Below are positions 33,742-42,514 of a stretch of DNA of 43,338 bases, piece after piece. The notes under the pieces were generated by a model. The model did not search any database and was not told the DNA's origin. It saw only the letters and a program-made list of their open reading frames with translations. The DNA lies in assembly GCA_902635335.1 (NCBI GenBank), contig CACPNO010000006.1, forward strand, positions 1 to 43,338, read 5' to 3'. The position numbers and the translations under genes are program-made. The DNA is from an uncultured Pelagibacteraceae bacterium. GTDB lineage: Bacteria > Pseudomonadota > Alphaproteobacteria > Pelagibacterales > Pelagibacteraceae. Within the stretch, counting starts at the first letter, position 1. Each line of letters starts with the position of its first letter.

Positions 33742-35172
33742 ATGGATAACATAAATATATTAAATCAATTATCTGCAATATTATTAACCTTAACTATAAG
33801 TATAATTTTTGTCGTAATCGGACTTCTCTATTCAAAAAAATATCAAGGACTTAACAATTATTTAGTAGCAAGTAGATCAGTAGGTACTTTTTCTTTAACA
33901 ACCAGTTTAGTTGCATCTGCATTAGGAGCATGGATATTATTTGGTCCTGCATCAGCAGCAACATGGGGAGGAATAGGGGCTGTTATTGGATACTCTCTAG
34001 GTACTGTATTCCCTCTTTTTATCTTAACTTATTTGGGAAAAAAATTTAGAGATAATTATCCAAGAGGGAAGTCATTAATTGAAGTTGTAAGATCTAGATT
34101 TGGCTCACAATTATTTAAACTGATTTTGTTTTTATCTATTTTTTATATGTCGATTTTTTTAATAGCAGAGATTACTGCAGTTTCAATTTTAATAAATTAT
34201 ATTTCAGGAACAGACTTATGGATTACAGCTTCAATCGTGATCATAAGCTCACTGATATATACTTTATACGGAGGGTTAAGAGCTTCAATTTTTACAGATA
34301 ATATTCAATTCATAGTATTTGGTCTGTTATTGTTGATATCATTTTCATATTTAATCTCCTTTAACTCAAATGAGTTTAGTTTCGAATTTATAAAACAAAA
34401 CAAACCAAATTTACTAAGCCCAGGTTACTTGCCAAATTTCACTGCTGGCTTAACTTTTTTTATAGCTGTAGCAGCAACTAATCTTTTTCATCAAGGTAAT
34501 TGGCAAAGAGTTTATGCTGCTAAAGATAATAGAGTTTTAAAGAATAGTTTAATTGTCTCATTTTTAATAATCATACCAATAGTATTTATGATGGGTTTTT
34601 CAGGGTTAATTGCAACTTCTCAAAATTCAAACGTTATTCCTGATCTTGCATTTTTTTCTTTATTGCTGAAAGATAATGCAATTTCTCTATCAGTTATAAT
34701 AATTGTTTTAGCAATTTCTTTAACAGTAAGCAGTATAGATACTTTAGTAAATGCTATTTCAAGCCTAATTATTGTCGATGGGAATAAAGTCTTAAAATTT
34801 AAGGGTGATTACTTAAAACTTTCAAAGCAAATAATAATATTAATCTCTATAATTTCATTTTTTGTAGCATCAAAAGGGTTGAGTATTTTATATTTATTTT
34901 TATTGGCTGATTTATTTTGTTGCGCAGCAGTACTAAGTATATTTTTTGGTTTTTACTCAAAAAAGTTTAATGAAAAAAATGCATATGTATCAATTATAGT
35001 TGGATTGATCGGTGGAATTCTTTTATTTCCCAGTCCTGACTTTTCAAAATCAATTCTGGTTGGAATAATATTGCCAATAGATTTTTTACCGGTATTTGTC
35101 TCTCAATCCTTACTGTTTTGTTCTTTTATAGTTGCAACATTTTTGCCCATTTTAACTTGGAAGCTAAGGTAA
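33742..35172 (+). CDS. thiV: SSS-family symporter, probable thiamine-precursor (HMP) transporter ThiV
   Basis: A 476-aa sodium:solute symporter with about 13 helices; the sodium/substrate region GPASAATWGGIGAVIGY (residues 72-88) and the FHQGNWQRVYAAKD loop are typical of the family. The TPP riboswitch immediately in front shows that it serves thiamine supply. In SAR11 this gene (ThiV) is regarded as the uptake system for the pyrimidine precursor HMP, which these bacteria cannot make. Transport of thiamine itself would be the alternative; sequence alone does not decide. Confidence 0.9.
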   Translation: MDNINILNQLSAILLTLTISIIFVVIGLLYSKKYQGLNNYLVASRSVGTFSLTTSLVASALGAWILFGPASAATWGGIGAVIGYSLGTVFPLFILTYLGKKFRDNYPRGKSLIEVVRSRFGSQLFKLILFLSIFYMSIFLIAEITAVSILINYISGTDLWITASIVIISSLIYTLYGGLRASIFTDNIQFIVFGLLLLISFSYLISFNSNEFSFEFIKQNKPNLLSPGYLPNFTAGLTFFIAVAATNLFHQGNWQRVYAAKDNRVLKNSLIVSFLIIIPIVFMMGFSGLIATSQNSNVIPDLAFFSLLLKDNAISLSVIIIVLAISLTVSSIDTLVNAISSLIIVDGNKVLKFKGDYLKLSKQIIILISIISFFVASKGLSILYLFLLADLFCCAAVLSIFFGFYSKKFNEKNAYVSIIVGLIGGILLFPSPDFSKSILVGIILPIDFLPVFVSQSLLFCSFIVATFLPILTWKLR

Positions 35173-35217
35173 ACCATTATTTACATCTTGTTAATATAAA
35201 TATATTATAAATCAATT

Positions 35218-36324
35218 ATGAGTTTTATTTTGCCATTTATAATATTAATTATTGTAGTTGTATTTATTCATGAATATGGACATTACTATTTTGCAAAAAA
35301 ATATGGTGTTGGGGTAACAGATTTTTCAATTGGTTTTGGTAAAGAATTGTTTGGTTGGAATGATAAATCTGGAACAAGATGGAAGATTTGTTGGATTCCC
35401 TTAGGAGGCTATGTAAAATTTTTTGGAGATAGAAATGTTTTTTCTCAAGCTGATCAAGAGGAACTATTAAAAAAATATAGCAAAGAGGACCAAGAAAAGC
35501 TATTTGTAACGAAACCTCTTTACCAAAGGTCTTTAATCGTTGCAGGTGGACCTATAGCAAATTTCGTTTTAGCAATATTTATTTTTTTATTCATATATAT
35601 GTTTGCTGGAAAAGACTTTACACCAGCAGTTATTGACGAAGTCCAAAAAGATAGTCCAGCAGAAGTAGCGGGGATGAAAAAAAATGACATAATTCTTGAA
35701 ATTGATAACAATAAAGTTGAGAGCATTCTTGATGTTTCTAAATTAATTTTAATGTCAACATCTGAGATAGTTGATTTCAAAATTTTTAGATATGATCAAG
35801 AGATATTATTAAAGGTTAAACCAAAAATTGTTGCAGGTCTTGATAATTTAGGAAATAAAATTAACAAAAGAATAGTTGGTATTAAACTAAGTCCATACAA
35901 TAACGAAATAAATCATAAACGATTAGGGCCAGCAAATGCATTAATAGAGTCTGTTAAAGAAGTCTATTTTGTAACTACCTCATCTCTTAAATATATGGGT
36001 TCAATGCTTACTGGATCTGGAGATAGTTCACAATTAGGTGGACCAATTAGAATAGCAAAGATTTCAGGCCAAGTGGCTGAATTTGGAATATTGCCATTTA
36101 TTAGCATGATGGCTTACATATCGATAAGTTTAGGCTTAATTAACCTTTTTCCAATCCCACTTTTAGATGGGGGTCATTTAATGTTTTATGCATTTGAAAA
36201 GGTTTTAGGAAAGCCATTAAGTCAAAAAACACAGGAAGGTTTTTTTCGAATCGGAATGTTTTTATTGTTAACTTTAATGTTTTTTGCAACGTTCAATGAC
36301 CTTAAAGATTTAGGCTTATTTTAA
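35218..36324 (+). CDS. rseP: Site-2 zinc metalloprotease RseP
   Basis: A 368-aa inner-membrane protease. The zinc motif HEYGH is at residues 18-22 in the first helix, a PDZ domain occupies about residues 115-200 (KDSPAEVAGMKKNDIILEI), and the third ligand is in the LLDGGH motif near residue 316. It cleaves transmembrane anti-sigma factors and remnant signal peptides. The usual bamA and cdsA neighbours are absent here, as far as the window shows; the next gene is HU, after 150 bases. Confidence 0.94.
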   Translation: MSFILPFIILIIVVVFIHEYGHYYFAKKYGVGVTDFSIGFGKELFGWNDKSGTRWKICWIPLGGYVKFFGDRNVFSQADQEELLKKYSKEDQEKLFVTKPLYQRSLIVAGGPIANFVLAIFIFLFIYMFAGKDFTPAVIDEVQKDSPAEVAGMKKNDIILEIDNNKVESILDVSKLILMSTSEIVDFKIFRYDQEILLKVKPKIVAGLDNLGNKINKRIVGIKLSPYNNEINHKRLGPANALIESVKEVYFVTTSSLKYMGSMLTGSGDSSQLGGPIRIAKISGQVAEFGILPFISMMAYISISLGLINLFPIPLLDGGHLMFYAFEKVLGKPLSQKTQEGFFRIGMFLLLTLMFFATFNDLKDLGLF

Positions 36325-36476
36325 AGGGATTTTCTAACGTTAAAAAAAGCATTATAAATCAATACTTATTTACAACTATATATTGTGGTAAATTTAATTA
36401 GAGACACAAAAAAAAAGCTTGAATTATCAACGATTTTGTTAAGTATATAAATATAACCTTTTAAACCGGAGCTAAA

Positions 36477-36752
36477 ATGAACAAAAAACAACTTATTGCA
36501 AAATTAGCAGGGTCATTAAATCAAAGTAAAGCTGATGCTGAGCGTACATTTGATACGATTACCAACACTATTTTGGACGCATTAAAAGGCGACGATAATG
36601 TGAAAATTGCTGGTTTTGGAACATATAAAGTGGCTAAAAGAAAAGCTCGAATTGGTCGAAATCCAAGAACTGGAGAACAAATCCAAATCGCTGCTTCTCA
36701 AAAGGTAAAGTTTTTGCCTGCAAAAGCGCTTAAAGAAGTTTTCAATAAATAA
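36477..36752 (+). CDS. DNA-binding protein HU
   Basis: A 91-aa histone-like protein with the complete HU signature (GFGTYKVAKRKARIGRNPRT) and the arm Pro in NPRTGE. It bends DNA and organises the nucleoid. GGAG lies six bases in front of the ATG; TTGAAT at 36419 and TATATA at 36444 are a candidate promoter with a 19-base gap. The gene has slightly more GC-rich codons than its neighbours, as expected for high expression, and a strong terminator follows, so it is a single-gene unit. Confidence 0.96.
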   Translation: MNKKQLIAKLAGSLNQSKADAERTFDTITNTILDALKGDDNVKIAGFGTYKVAKRKARIGRNPRTGEQIQIAASQKVKFLPAKALKEVFNK

Positions 36753-36760
36753 ACTTTTAA

Positions 36761-36805
36761 AACAGCCTTTATTAAAAATTAGAATTTAATAAAGGCTGTT
36801 TTTTT
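36761..36805 (+). terminator. Intrinsic terminator after HU gene
   Basis: AACAGCCTTTATTAAA pairs perfectly with TTTAATAAAGGCTGTT (16 pairs) around an 8-nt loop, followed by seven T. It is the strongest terminator seen in the window. Confidence 0.95.
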
Positions 36806-36918
36806 ATACAAGCATATGGTGTACTACATGCAAATACTGCATATCTCTTTTAAATAACAATCAATAGTTTTTAGTTTTATTAATTCTATAACTGCACCTT
36901 TAATTAAACGGAGGTGAA

Positions 36919-38220
36919 ATGGTTAAACTTTTAAAAAAACTGGCTGGTCCATTAGTAAGTATATTTTTCTTACTAAATATGACTAGTGCAGGTTATGCTG
37001 AAACTACAGTTTCAGCTGAAGTTGGTTTCATATTCAATACATTTCTTTTCTTGGTTTGTGGTTTCTTAGTAATGTTTATGGCAGCAGGTTTTGCCATGCT
37101 CGAATCAGGGATGGTGACATCAAAAAGTGTATCAGTAATATGTGCGAAAAATATCGGATTATTTTCAATAGCTGGAATTATGTTCTGGATGGTTGGATAT
37201 AATTTAGCATACGGAATTCCAGAAGGCGGATACATTGGAAGCTTTACTCCATGGTCTGATGCAAGTTCAGTTGATACTGGATATGCAGATGGATCTGATT
37301 GGTATTTCCAAATGGTTTTCTGTGCAACGACAGTTTCAATTGTATCTGGAACATTAGCTGAAAGAATTAAATTATGGCCGTTCTTTTTATTTGCGGCTAT
37401 TCTATCAGGAATTATCTATCCAATCGTTATGGGTTGGCAGTGGGGAGGTGGCTGGTTAGCAGCTGCTGGTTTCTCTGACTTTGCTGGTTCAACACTTGTT
37501 CACTCAACTGGAGGTGCAGCAGCATTAGCTGGAGCAATTCTTTTAGGAGCTAGAACTGGTAGATTTGATAAATCTGGAGCAGCTAAACCTATGAAGCCAT
37601 TTGCAGCATCTTCTGTACCATTGGTAACAGTTGGTGTATTTATTTTATGGCTAGGTTGGTTCGGATTTAATGGTGGATCACAATTAGCGATGGGAACATT
37701 TGATGATGCAGTAGCAGTCTCAAATATTTTCATTAATACAAACTTAGCAGCCTGTGGTGGTGTATTAGCAGCTGGTGCAATAACAAGATTAATGTCGGGT
37801 AAAACTGATGTCATTCAAATGCTTAACGGAGCAATTGGTGGTCTTGTTGCAATTACAGCTGAACCATTAATGCCTTCACCGCTAGCAGCAATTCTTATAG
37901 GTGCGATCGGTGGAATAATAGTTGTCTTTGGAACTAAATTATTATTCTCACTAAAAATCGATGATGTAGTAGGTGCAGTACCTGCTCACTTGTTTGCTGG
38001 AATTTGGGGAACTTTAGCAGTTCCACTAACTAACGGTGATGCATCATTCGGAGCGCAGCTTCTAGGAGTAATCTCAATCAATGCATTTGTATTCGTAGTA
38101 TCTCTAATAGTATGGGGAATTATGAAGGGAACAATGGGTATAAGATTGAGTAAAGAAGCAGAAAGACTTGGAACTGATGTTACAGAGTCTGGAGTAATCG
38201 CATACGCAATAAGAGACTAA
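36919..38220 (+). CDS. amtB: Ammonium transporter
   Basis: A 433-aa Amt/Rh-family channel with eleven helices after a cleavable signal-like segment (residues 1-28). The pore twin His are His195 (LVHSTGGAAAL) and His357 (VPAHLFAGIWG). The ribosome-binding site GGAGGTGA at 36910-36917 is near perfect, indicating strong translation. No glnK gene is next to it. It takes up ammonium, the main nitrogen source of these bacteria. Upstream (36812-36844) there is a GCATAT direct repeat of uncertain meaning. Confidence 0.96.
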   Translation: MVKLLKKLAGPLVSIFFLLNMTSAGYAETTVSAEVGFIFNTFLFLVCGFLVMFMAAGFAMLESGMVTSKSVSVICAKNIGLFSIAGIMFWMVGYNLAYGIPEGGYIGSFTPWSDASSVDTGYADGSDWYFQMVFCATTVSIVSGTLAERIKLWPFFLFAAILSGIIYPIVMGWQWGGGWLAAAGFSDFAGSTLVHSTGGAAALAGAILLGARTGRFDKSGAAKPMKPFAASSVPLVTVGVFILWLGWFGFNGGSQLAMGTFDDAVAVSNIFINTNLAACGGVLAAGAITRLMSGKTDVIQMLNGAIGGLVAITAEPLMPSPLAAILIGAIGGIIVVFGTKLLFSLKIDDVVGAVPAHLFAGIWGTLAVPLTNGDASFGAQLLGVISINAFVFVVSLIVWGIMKGTMGIRLSKEAERLGTDVTESGVIAYAIRD

Positions 38221-38252
38221 AGAATAACTATCTCTCTCTCTCTATAGTTGAT

Positions 38253-38282
38253 AAAAGGCCCCTTAACTGGGGCCTTTTTTTT
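38253..38282 (+). terminator. Intrinsic terminator after amtB
   Basis: AAAAGGCCCC and GGGGCCTTTT enclose a 6-nt loop, followed by eight T (38275-38282). The A run in front means it could also stop transcription on the other strand, coming from the convergent peroxiredoxin gene. Confidence 0.95.
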
Positions 38283-38724
38283 AGATATTTTTTATGAAGT
38301 CTAAAACCTCTGCAGCATGGCCCGCTGCTCTAACGTTTCGCCATTCCTTAATGATGTTATTTTTCTCGATAATAAAAGTACTTCTTACTGTGCCCATAAA
38401 TTCTCGACCCATAAATTTCTTTTTGACCCAGACTTTGTAAGCATTTAACGAAATTTTATCTTCGTCTGCCAATAGTTCGAATTTTAAATTAAGTTTTTTA
38501 CTCCATTTCTCATGACTTTGTAGACTATCTTTAGATATTCCAAAAATTGTGCATCCAAGTTTCTGAAATTTACTTAAAAGTTTATTAAAATCATTAGTTT
38601 CAATTGTACATCCACTTGTATTATCTTTTGGATAGAAATAGAGGATGACGAATTTTGATTTTACTTTGTTTAATTCAACAATTTTGCCTGAAGTTGATAA
38701 TAATTTAAAGTTTGGTGCTTTCAT
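38281..38724 (-). CDS. bcp: Peroxiredoxin (Bcp/PrxQ type)
   Basis: A 147-aa thiol peroxidase. The peroxidatic Cys39 lies in NTSGCTIE with the preceding FYPKDNTSG of the family and Arg in TVRSTFII near residue 115. The resolving Cys that many PrxQ proteins have five residues after the first is Asn44 here; Cys58 is the only other candidate. It removes hydroperoxides in the cytoplasm using thioredoxin or another thiol. Its stop codon lies inside the T tract of the amtB terminator. Confidence 0.92.
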   Translation of the reverse strand: MKAPNFKLLSTSGKIVELNKVKSKFVILYFYPKDNTSGCTIETNDFNKLLSKFQKLGCTIFGISKDSLQSHEKWSKKLNLKFELLADEDKISLNAYKVWVKKKFMGREFMGTVRSTFIIEKNNIIKEWRNVRAAGHAAEVLDFIKNI

Positions 38725-38741
38725 AATTTTGTTTTTAGCTT

Positions 38742-39737
38742 TTACAGAATTTTATCTAAAATGAAATTAGAAACTTTATCCACAGTTAAATTTTTCATAC
38801 CGTTTCTGTCTCTATTCAAAGTATTTTCTTTATAGTTATCGGGAGTAATTGCTAAAATTTTGCTATATTTCAGTTCGCTTACTGGATCATTACAAACTAG
38901 TCCAAAACTTTTGACACCAAGAGCTGCAGCCACATTCACAGGTCCAGAATTATTTCCAACATAAAAAGAAGATTTTTTCATTATACCCATAATGTTAGCT
39001 AAATCATATTTTGAGCAATTAATAAAATATTTATTTTTTGATAAATTTATGATTTTAGATGCCATGTGATCATTCTTTTTGCTACAAATTAAATAGACTT
39101 TCTCAAAAAGATTTTTTTTAAATAAAATATCTGCTAATTCAACGAATTGTTCTTCATACCACATTCTAAATTCTTCACTTGAGTCAATTCCAAAAGATAT
39201 AATTTTTTTATCAATTTTTTTTATATCTATATCAATATCATCTCTTTCAAAATTAATTTTTAATTCTGGAAATATATTTTTAATTTTAATGTTATTTAGT
39301 AATAATAATTTTTGAGATTGATCAGAGTAGCTTAATTTCCAATCTTCTTCATCGAAAAAATTTTTACAAGTTAACCATTTTTTCTGATTACCCAATCCTG
39401 GGCCAATTATATTTTGGATGCCAGCAAATTTTGCTGCTATAGCGGGTCTACTAATTTTATCTAATACATATAAATGACTAAAATGGCCATTTTTTAAAAA
39501 TTTATAAAGTTTAAAAGTATCTACCCAATAATTAATATTCTTTCTAAATTTATTGTATTTAACATTTTCTATGTAATCTAAATCCTTAAAAATTATTTTT
39601 GCTCGCGTTCCTTCTCTAGTAATTAAAATAATGTTTTTTTTATGATGTAAACTAATAGCCTTGATATATGGTAATTGCCATATTAAGTCTCCCACTTTTG
39701 TATGCGAGTAAACAATACAAATATTTTTATATTCCAT
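38742..39737 (-). CDS. Glycosyltransferase family 9 (heptosyltransferase-like)
   Basis: A 331-aa GT-B fold protein with the N-terminal VGDLIWQLPYIKAI motif (residues 16-29) and the C-terminal GNNSGPVNVAAALG nucleotide-sugar site near 260-275. Such enzymes add ADP-heptose to lipopolysaccharide core; other sugars are possible. It is 17 bases upstream of bcp and so probably in one transcript with it, without an evident functional link. Confidence 0.85.
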   Translation of the reverse strand: MEYKNICIVYSHTKVGDLIWQLPYIKAISLHHKKNIILITREGTRAKIIFKDLDYIENVKYNKFRKNINYWVDTFKLYKFLKNGHFSHLYVLDKISRPAIAAKFAGIQNIIGPGLGNQKKWLTCKNFFDEEDWKLSYSDQSQKLLLLNNIKIKNIFPELKINFERDDIDIDIKKIDKKIISFGIDSSEEFRMWYEEQFVELADILFKKNLFEKVYLICSKKNDHMASKIINLSKNKYFINCSKYDLANIMGIMKKSSFYVGNNSGPVNVAAALGVKSFGLVCNDPVSELKYSKILAITPDNYKENTLNRDRNGMKNLTVDKVSNFILDKIL

Positions 39738-39935
39738 TAATAAGTTTATTAATTTTAAATATCATTATTTAAACATTTCAGTATTTGTCCAGTTTTTTGT
39801 TTATTATCACTTTCAGAGAAATTTCTTAAAATAAATTTTAATTAAATCAAGATTTATAAATATTACTTATTTATAAAATTACAATTAGGTGTTAATAATA
39901 GGTATCTTAAAAACTGAAAAAATTTTATAAAAAAT

Positions 39936-40322
39936 ATGAAAATTAAATCTTCAAGAGATCTAGTGACAGAGGCCTTAAATGAAATTAAAACTATTTCACC
40001 TCAAGAGGGTTTAAAAAAAATAAATAATAAAAGTTGTAACTTAATAGATATTAGAGACATAAGAGAGTTAGAAAGATTAGGAAGAATAGAAAACTCTTTG
40101 CATGTGCCAAGAGGCATGTTGGAATTTTGGATGGACCCTGAAAGTCAATATTTTAAAGACGGTAAAATTGATATTAATAAAGAAATGGTTTTATTTTGTG
40201 CTGGTGGATTGAGATCAGCATTAGCTACTAAATCTTTACAAGAAATGGGTTTCACAAATGTCTGCCATATTGAAGGTGGGTTTGGAGCGATGCAAAACTC
40301 AGGTTTTAAAGTAGTAAAATAG
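39936..40322 (+). CDS. Rhodanese-like sulfurtransferase
   Basis: A 128-aa single-domain rhodanese. The active-site Cys88 is in LFCAGGLRSALA, and NLIDIRDIRELE (35-46) and HVPRGML are the other family motifs. It carries a persulfide sulfur for transfer or detoxification. No genes of a sulfur carrier system are adjacent; it stands as a single gene with about 200 AT-rich bases before it in which I see no clear signal. Confidence 0.88.
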   Translation: MKIKSSRDLVTEALNEIKTISPQEGLKKINNKSCNLIDIRDIRELERLGRIENSLHVPRGMLEFWMDPESQYFKDGKIDINKEMVLFCAGGLRSALATKSLQEMGFTNVCHIEGGFGAMQNSGFKVVK

Positions 40323-40331
40323 CTAACCCTT

Positions 40332-40805
40332 TTAATCTAACAGGTTAACTCTTCTAGCATAGAACATTCTTATTATCCAATATACAACTAAACCTAGTGG
40401 ACCAATAAAATAAGTTATTATTATTGGAATGAAGACTATATATCTAGACATAAATAATTTTTGACTATCTTTCATTATCCACGTTCCACAAAATAAGTTT
40501 ATTGCTAAAAAGTGTGTCCAAAACATTATCAAAAAAGCTTCAGCTTCAAAAAGATTTCTCAAGTCATACAGACCAAGGTACAACGTAAAATTATAATCAA
40601 AATCATATCCAGAAATATAGAAATAATAACCTAGATAAACATAGACAGCCGTTAAAATAAAAAATGGGAATACAGAAGTAACCAATAATCCACAAATCTT
40701 TGACTGTGGAAAAATAATCAGAATTAACCAGAAGGGTATTACACCTATATTTAACCACAAATAAATCATCTCAATGGTAAAAAAAGCTGCTATTTGTTCA
40801 ATCAT
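40332..40805 (-). CDS. DUF4281 (ABA4-like) membrane protein
   Basis: A 157-aa protein with four hydrophobic helices. The segments FWTHFLAINLFCGTWIMKDS and YFIGPLGLVVYWIIR match my recollection of DUF4281, the family of plant ABA4 (neoxanthin formation) and photoprotective bacterial relatives. The function in bacteria is not established; a role with carotenoids is possible, as SAR11 makes retinal for proteorhodopsin. It is divergent from recX with 29 bases between starts. Confidence 0.72.
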   Translation of the reverse strand: MIEQIAAFFTIEMIYLWLNIGVIPFWLILIIFPQSKICGLLVTSVFPFFILTAVYVYLGYYFYISGYDFDYNFTLYLGLYDLRNLFEAEAFLIMFWTHFLAINLFCGTWIMKDSQKLFMSRYIVFIPIIITYFIGPLGLVVYWIIRMFYARRVNLLD

Positions 40806-40834
40806 ATTATTTTTATATTATATTAAATAAAACA

Positions 40835-41398
40835 ATGATTCCCATAAAAAATAAAAAAAAGACTTTAGAAGTAACCGTTGATGAGATGACGAATTTTGCA
40901 CTTAATTATGTAGAAAAATTTGCACCTTCTAAACAACAGTTAAGAACTTATCTACTAAAAAAATACTTAACATCAAGAACTCCCAATATAAAAAAAAATG
41001 ATGTTTCTAATCTTATAGATATTGTTCTTGAGGATTTAGAGAAATCAAAGTTTATAAACGACAAGTTTTATTCAGAGTCAAAAGCAAAAAGTTTAATTCA
41101 AAGAGGATCATCCATCAATAAAATAAGAAATTACTTAATGAATAAAGGTGTAGGTGAAAAATATATTAAAAATACAATTGAACAAATAAAAGATAAGAAT
41201 GAAGATCAGGATTTTTTTTCAGCCATAAAAATCTGTAAAAAGAAAAGAATTGGACCATCAAGACAAGAGAATAATCGAGCTTTGTTTTATAAAAAGGATA
41301 TAGGAGTATTAGCTCGTTCAGGTTTCGATTTTGAAGTTTCAAGAAGAGTTATGGATCTTGAAAAAGATGAATATTTAAAAATAATTAATCTTCTTTAG
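40835..41398 (+). CDS. recX: Regulatory protein RecX
   Basis: A 187-aa, highly helical basic protein with the repeated three-helix RecX pattern (ALNYVEKFAPSKQQLRTYL near residue 27, FINDKFYSESKAKSLIQRG near 78). RecX binds RecA filaments and limits their activity. recA itself is not in the window. The last 14 bases overlap the end of a small minus-strand gene. Confidence 0.88.
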   Translation: MIPIKNKKKTLEVTVDEMTNFALNYVEKFAPSKQQLRTYLLKKYLTSRTPNIKKNDVSNLIDIVLEDLEKSKFINDKFYSESKAKSLIQRGSSINKIRNYLMNKGVGEKYIKNTIEQIKDKNEDQDFFSAIKICKKKRIGPSRQENNRALFYKKDIGVLARSGFDFEVSRRVMDLEKDEYLKIINLL

Positions 41399-41531
41399 TT
41401 TTTTTATTTTTTTCTTCTAAATAGTATTGAATTTTATTTCTTATATAGTTTTTAACCATCACAAATACAATTAAACCAAATATTGTTACAGATACAATTA
41501 TAATTAAAATTATTCTTAATTGTTCGCTCAT
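41385..41531 (-). CDS. 48-aa single-pass membrane protein
   Basis: A short gene read from the sequence: MSEQLRIILIIIVSVTIFG starts a helix of about 20 hydrophobic residues, followed by a basic, charged tail ending KKTKED. Its ATG overlaps the stop of the inositol-phosphatase gene as TAATG, and its end overlaps recX by 14 bases. The coupling supports a real gene. The function is unknown; size and shape resemble small accessory subunits or membrane anchors. Confidence 0.65.
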   Translation of the reverse strand: MSEQLRIILIIIVSVTIFGLIVFVMVKNYIRNKIQYYLEEKNKKTKED

Positions 41532-42304
41532 TATAAATTTTTACTTCTCTTTAAAATTATACTTGGATTTTTAAAATCTTTTTTACCATACGTAATTTCA
41601 TTGCCATTAAAATCTGTTACTATTCCACCTGCGTTTTCAAGAATAGCGTGCCCTGCAGCTATATCCCATTCGCAAGCTCTTGGCTCAGCAACATATCCAT
41701 CAAATTCTCCTGTAGCTATTACACAAAATTTAAGAGAGCTTTTCATTCGAACGTATTGAGTAACTCCTAAATCCTTATGAATTTTTTCAATTTCAGGTTT
41801 TAGTTTGTTTGAATACGAAACTACTTTTATTGAACCTTTAGGACTAATTTTCTTACAGTCTAATTTTATAGTTTTGTTAGAAGTAATTTCATATGATTGA
41901 CCTTTTCCAAAACTATAAAACATCCTTTTTTTTGCAGGCACATTAATTAAACCGGCAACAGCTTTTCCATTTAATATTAATCCAGCGTTAATAGTGAATT
42001 CCTCACCATCATTTATATAGTCGTATGTTCCATCAATTGGATCAACTAGCCAGAAGTTTTTTAAATTATTTTTAGATTTATTGTGCGAAGTTTCCTCAGA
42101 AACAATGGGTATATCTGGTGTCAATTCTAGCAATTTTTTTGTGACAATTTTATTTACCTCAAAATCACCATTGCTTACAGGGGTATTGTCTGATTTGATT
42201 TCCTTTTTTAAACCCTCATATCTTAGATTAATTGAAACTTCTCCAGCCACTAGAAAAGTATTAATTAAATCTTCGACAACACTCTTAATTTTACTTTCAT
42301 CCAT
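41531..42304 (-). CDS. Inositol-phosphatase-family protein (CysQ/SuhB-like)
   Basis: A 257-aa Mg2+-dependent, Li+-sensitive-type phosphatase. The metal site motifs are SEETS, WLVDPIDGTYDYI and EWDIAAGHAILENAGG. The ATG at 42304 overlaps the end of the DUF3553 gene (ATGGATGA) and is preferred to the ATG at 42340. CysQ would remove 3'-phosphoadenosine-5'-phosphate formed by sulfotransferases such as that at 14883-15725; SuhB-type inositol phosphatase is the alternative. Confidence 0.88.
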   Translation of the reverse strand: MDESKIKSVVEDLINTFLVAGEVSINLRYEGLKKEIKSDNTPVSNGDFEVNKIVTKKLLELTPDIPIVSEETSHNKSKNNLKNFWLVDPIDGTYDYINDGEEFTINAGLILNGKAVAGLINVPAKKRMFYSFGKGQSYEITSNKTIKLDCKKISPKGSIKVVSYSNKLKPEIEKIHKDLGVTQYVRMKSSLKFCVIATGEFDGYVAEPRACEWDIAAGHAILENAGGIVTDFNGNEITYGKKDFKNPSIILKRSKNL

Positions 42305-42473
42305 TATGATCAATTCTTTCGAGTTCAATATTATTTGCATTTATTACTTTTTTTCCAACATTTTGGAAATTAACAGTTACTTTGTCATTAATAATAGACT
42401 GAACTTGACCAATACCCCAACTTTTATTAGCTGGATTAATAACTTTGTCACCTGGTTCAAAATCTAAAATCAT
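42297..42473 (-). CDS. DUF3553 small protein
   Basis: A 58-aa protein read from the sequence. [20 protein letters not shown], then [15 protein letters not shown] and [15 protein letters not shown], matches the small DUF3553 family of alphaproteobacteria (a basic, beta-rich, CarD/KOW-like fold, my inference). It is the first gene of a three-gene minus-strand unit with overlapping starts. The function is not known. Confidence 0.8.
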   Translation of the reverse strand: MILDFEPGDKVINPANKSWGIGQVQSIINDKVTVNFQNVGKKVINANNIELERIDHNG

Positions 42474-42514
42474 TTAATTTAACTTATAATGGAAATAAGT
42501 ATAAATACCATCAA

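Noticed and set aside
36812-36844. GCATAT direct repeats and TGTACTACA palindrome upstream of amtB, resembling NtrC-like half-sites
   Set aside because: The match to TGCAC-N-GTGCA is poor and the arms are only four bases; not enough for a nitrogen-control site.
37500-37814. Minus-strand open frame of 104 codons within amtB
   Set aside because: Shadow of a strongly conserved transporter gene, with low-complexity Ala/Pro composition.
38230-38243. CT dinucleotide run after amtB
   Set aside because: Short and in front of an intrinsic terminator; no sign of a phase-variable repeat affecting a gene.
42081-42467. Plus-strand 128-codon open frame
   Set aside because: It runs opposite to the phosphatase and DUF3553 genes, which have clear family motifs; the plus frame has none.
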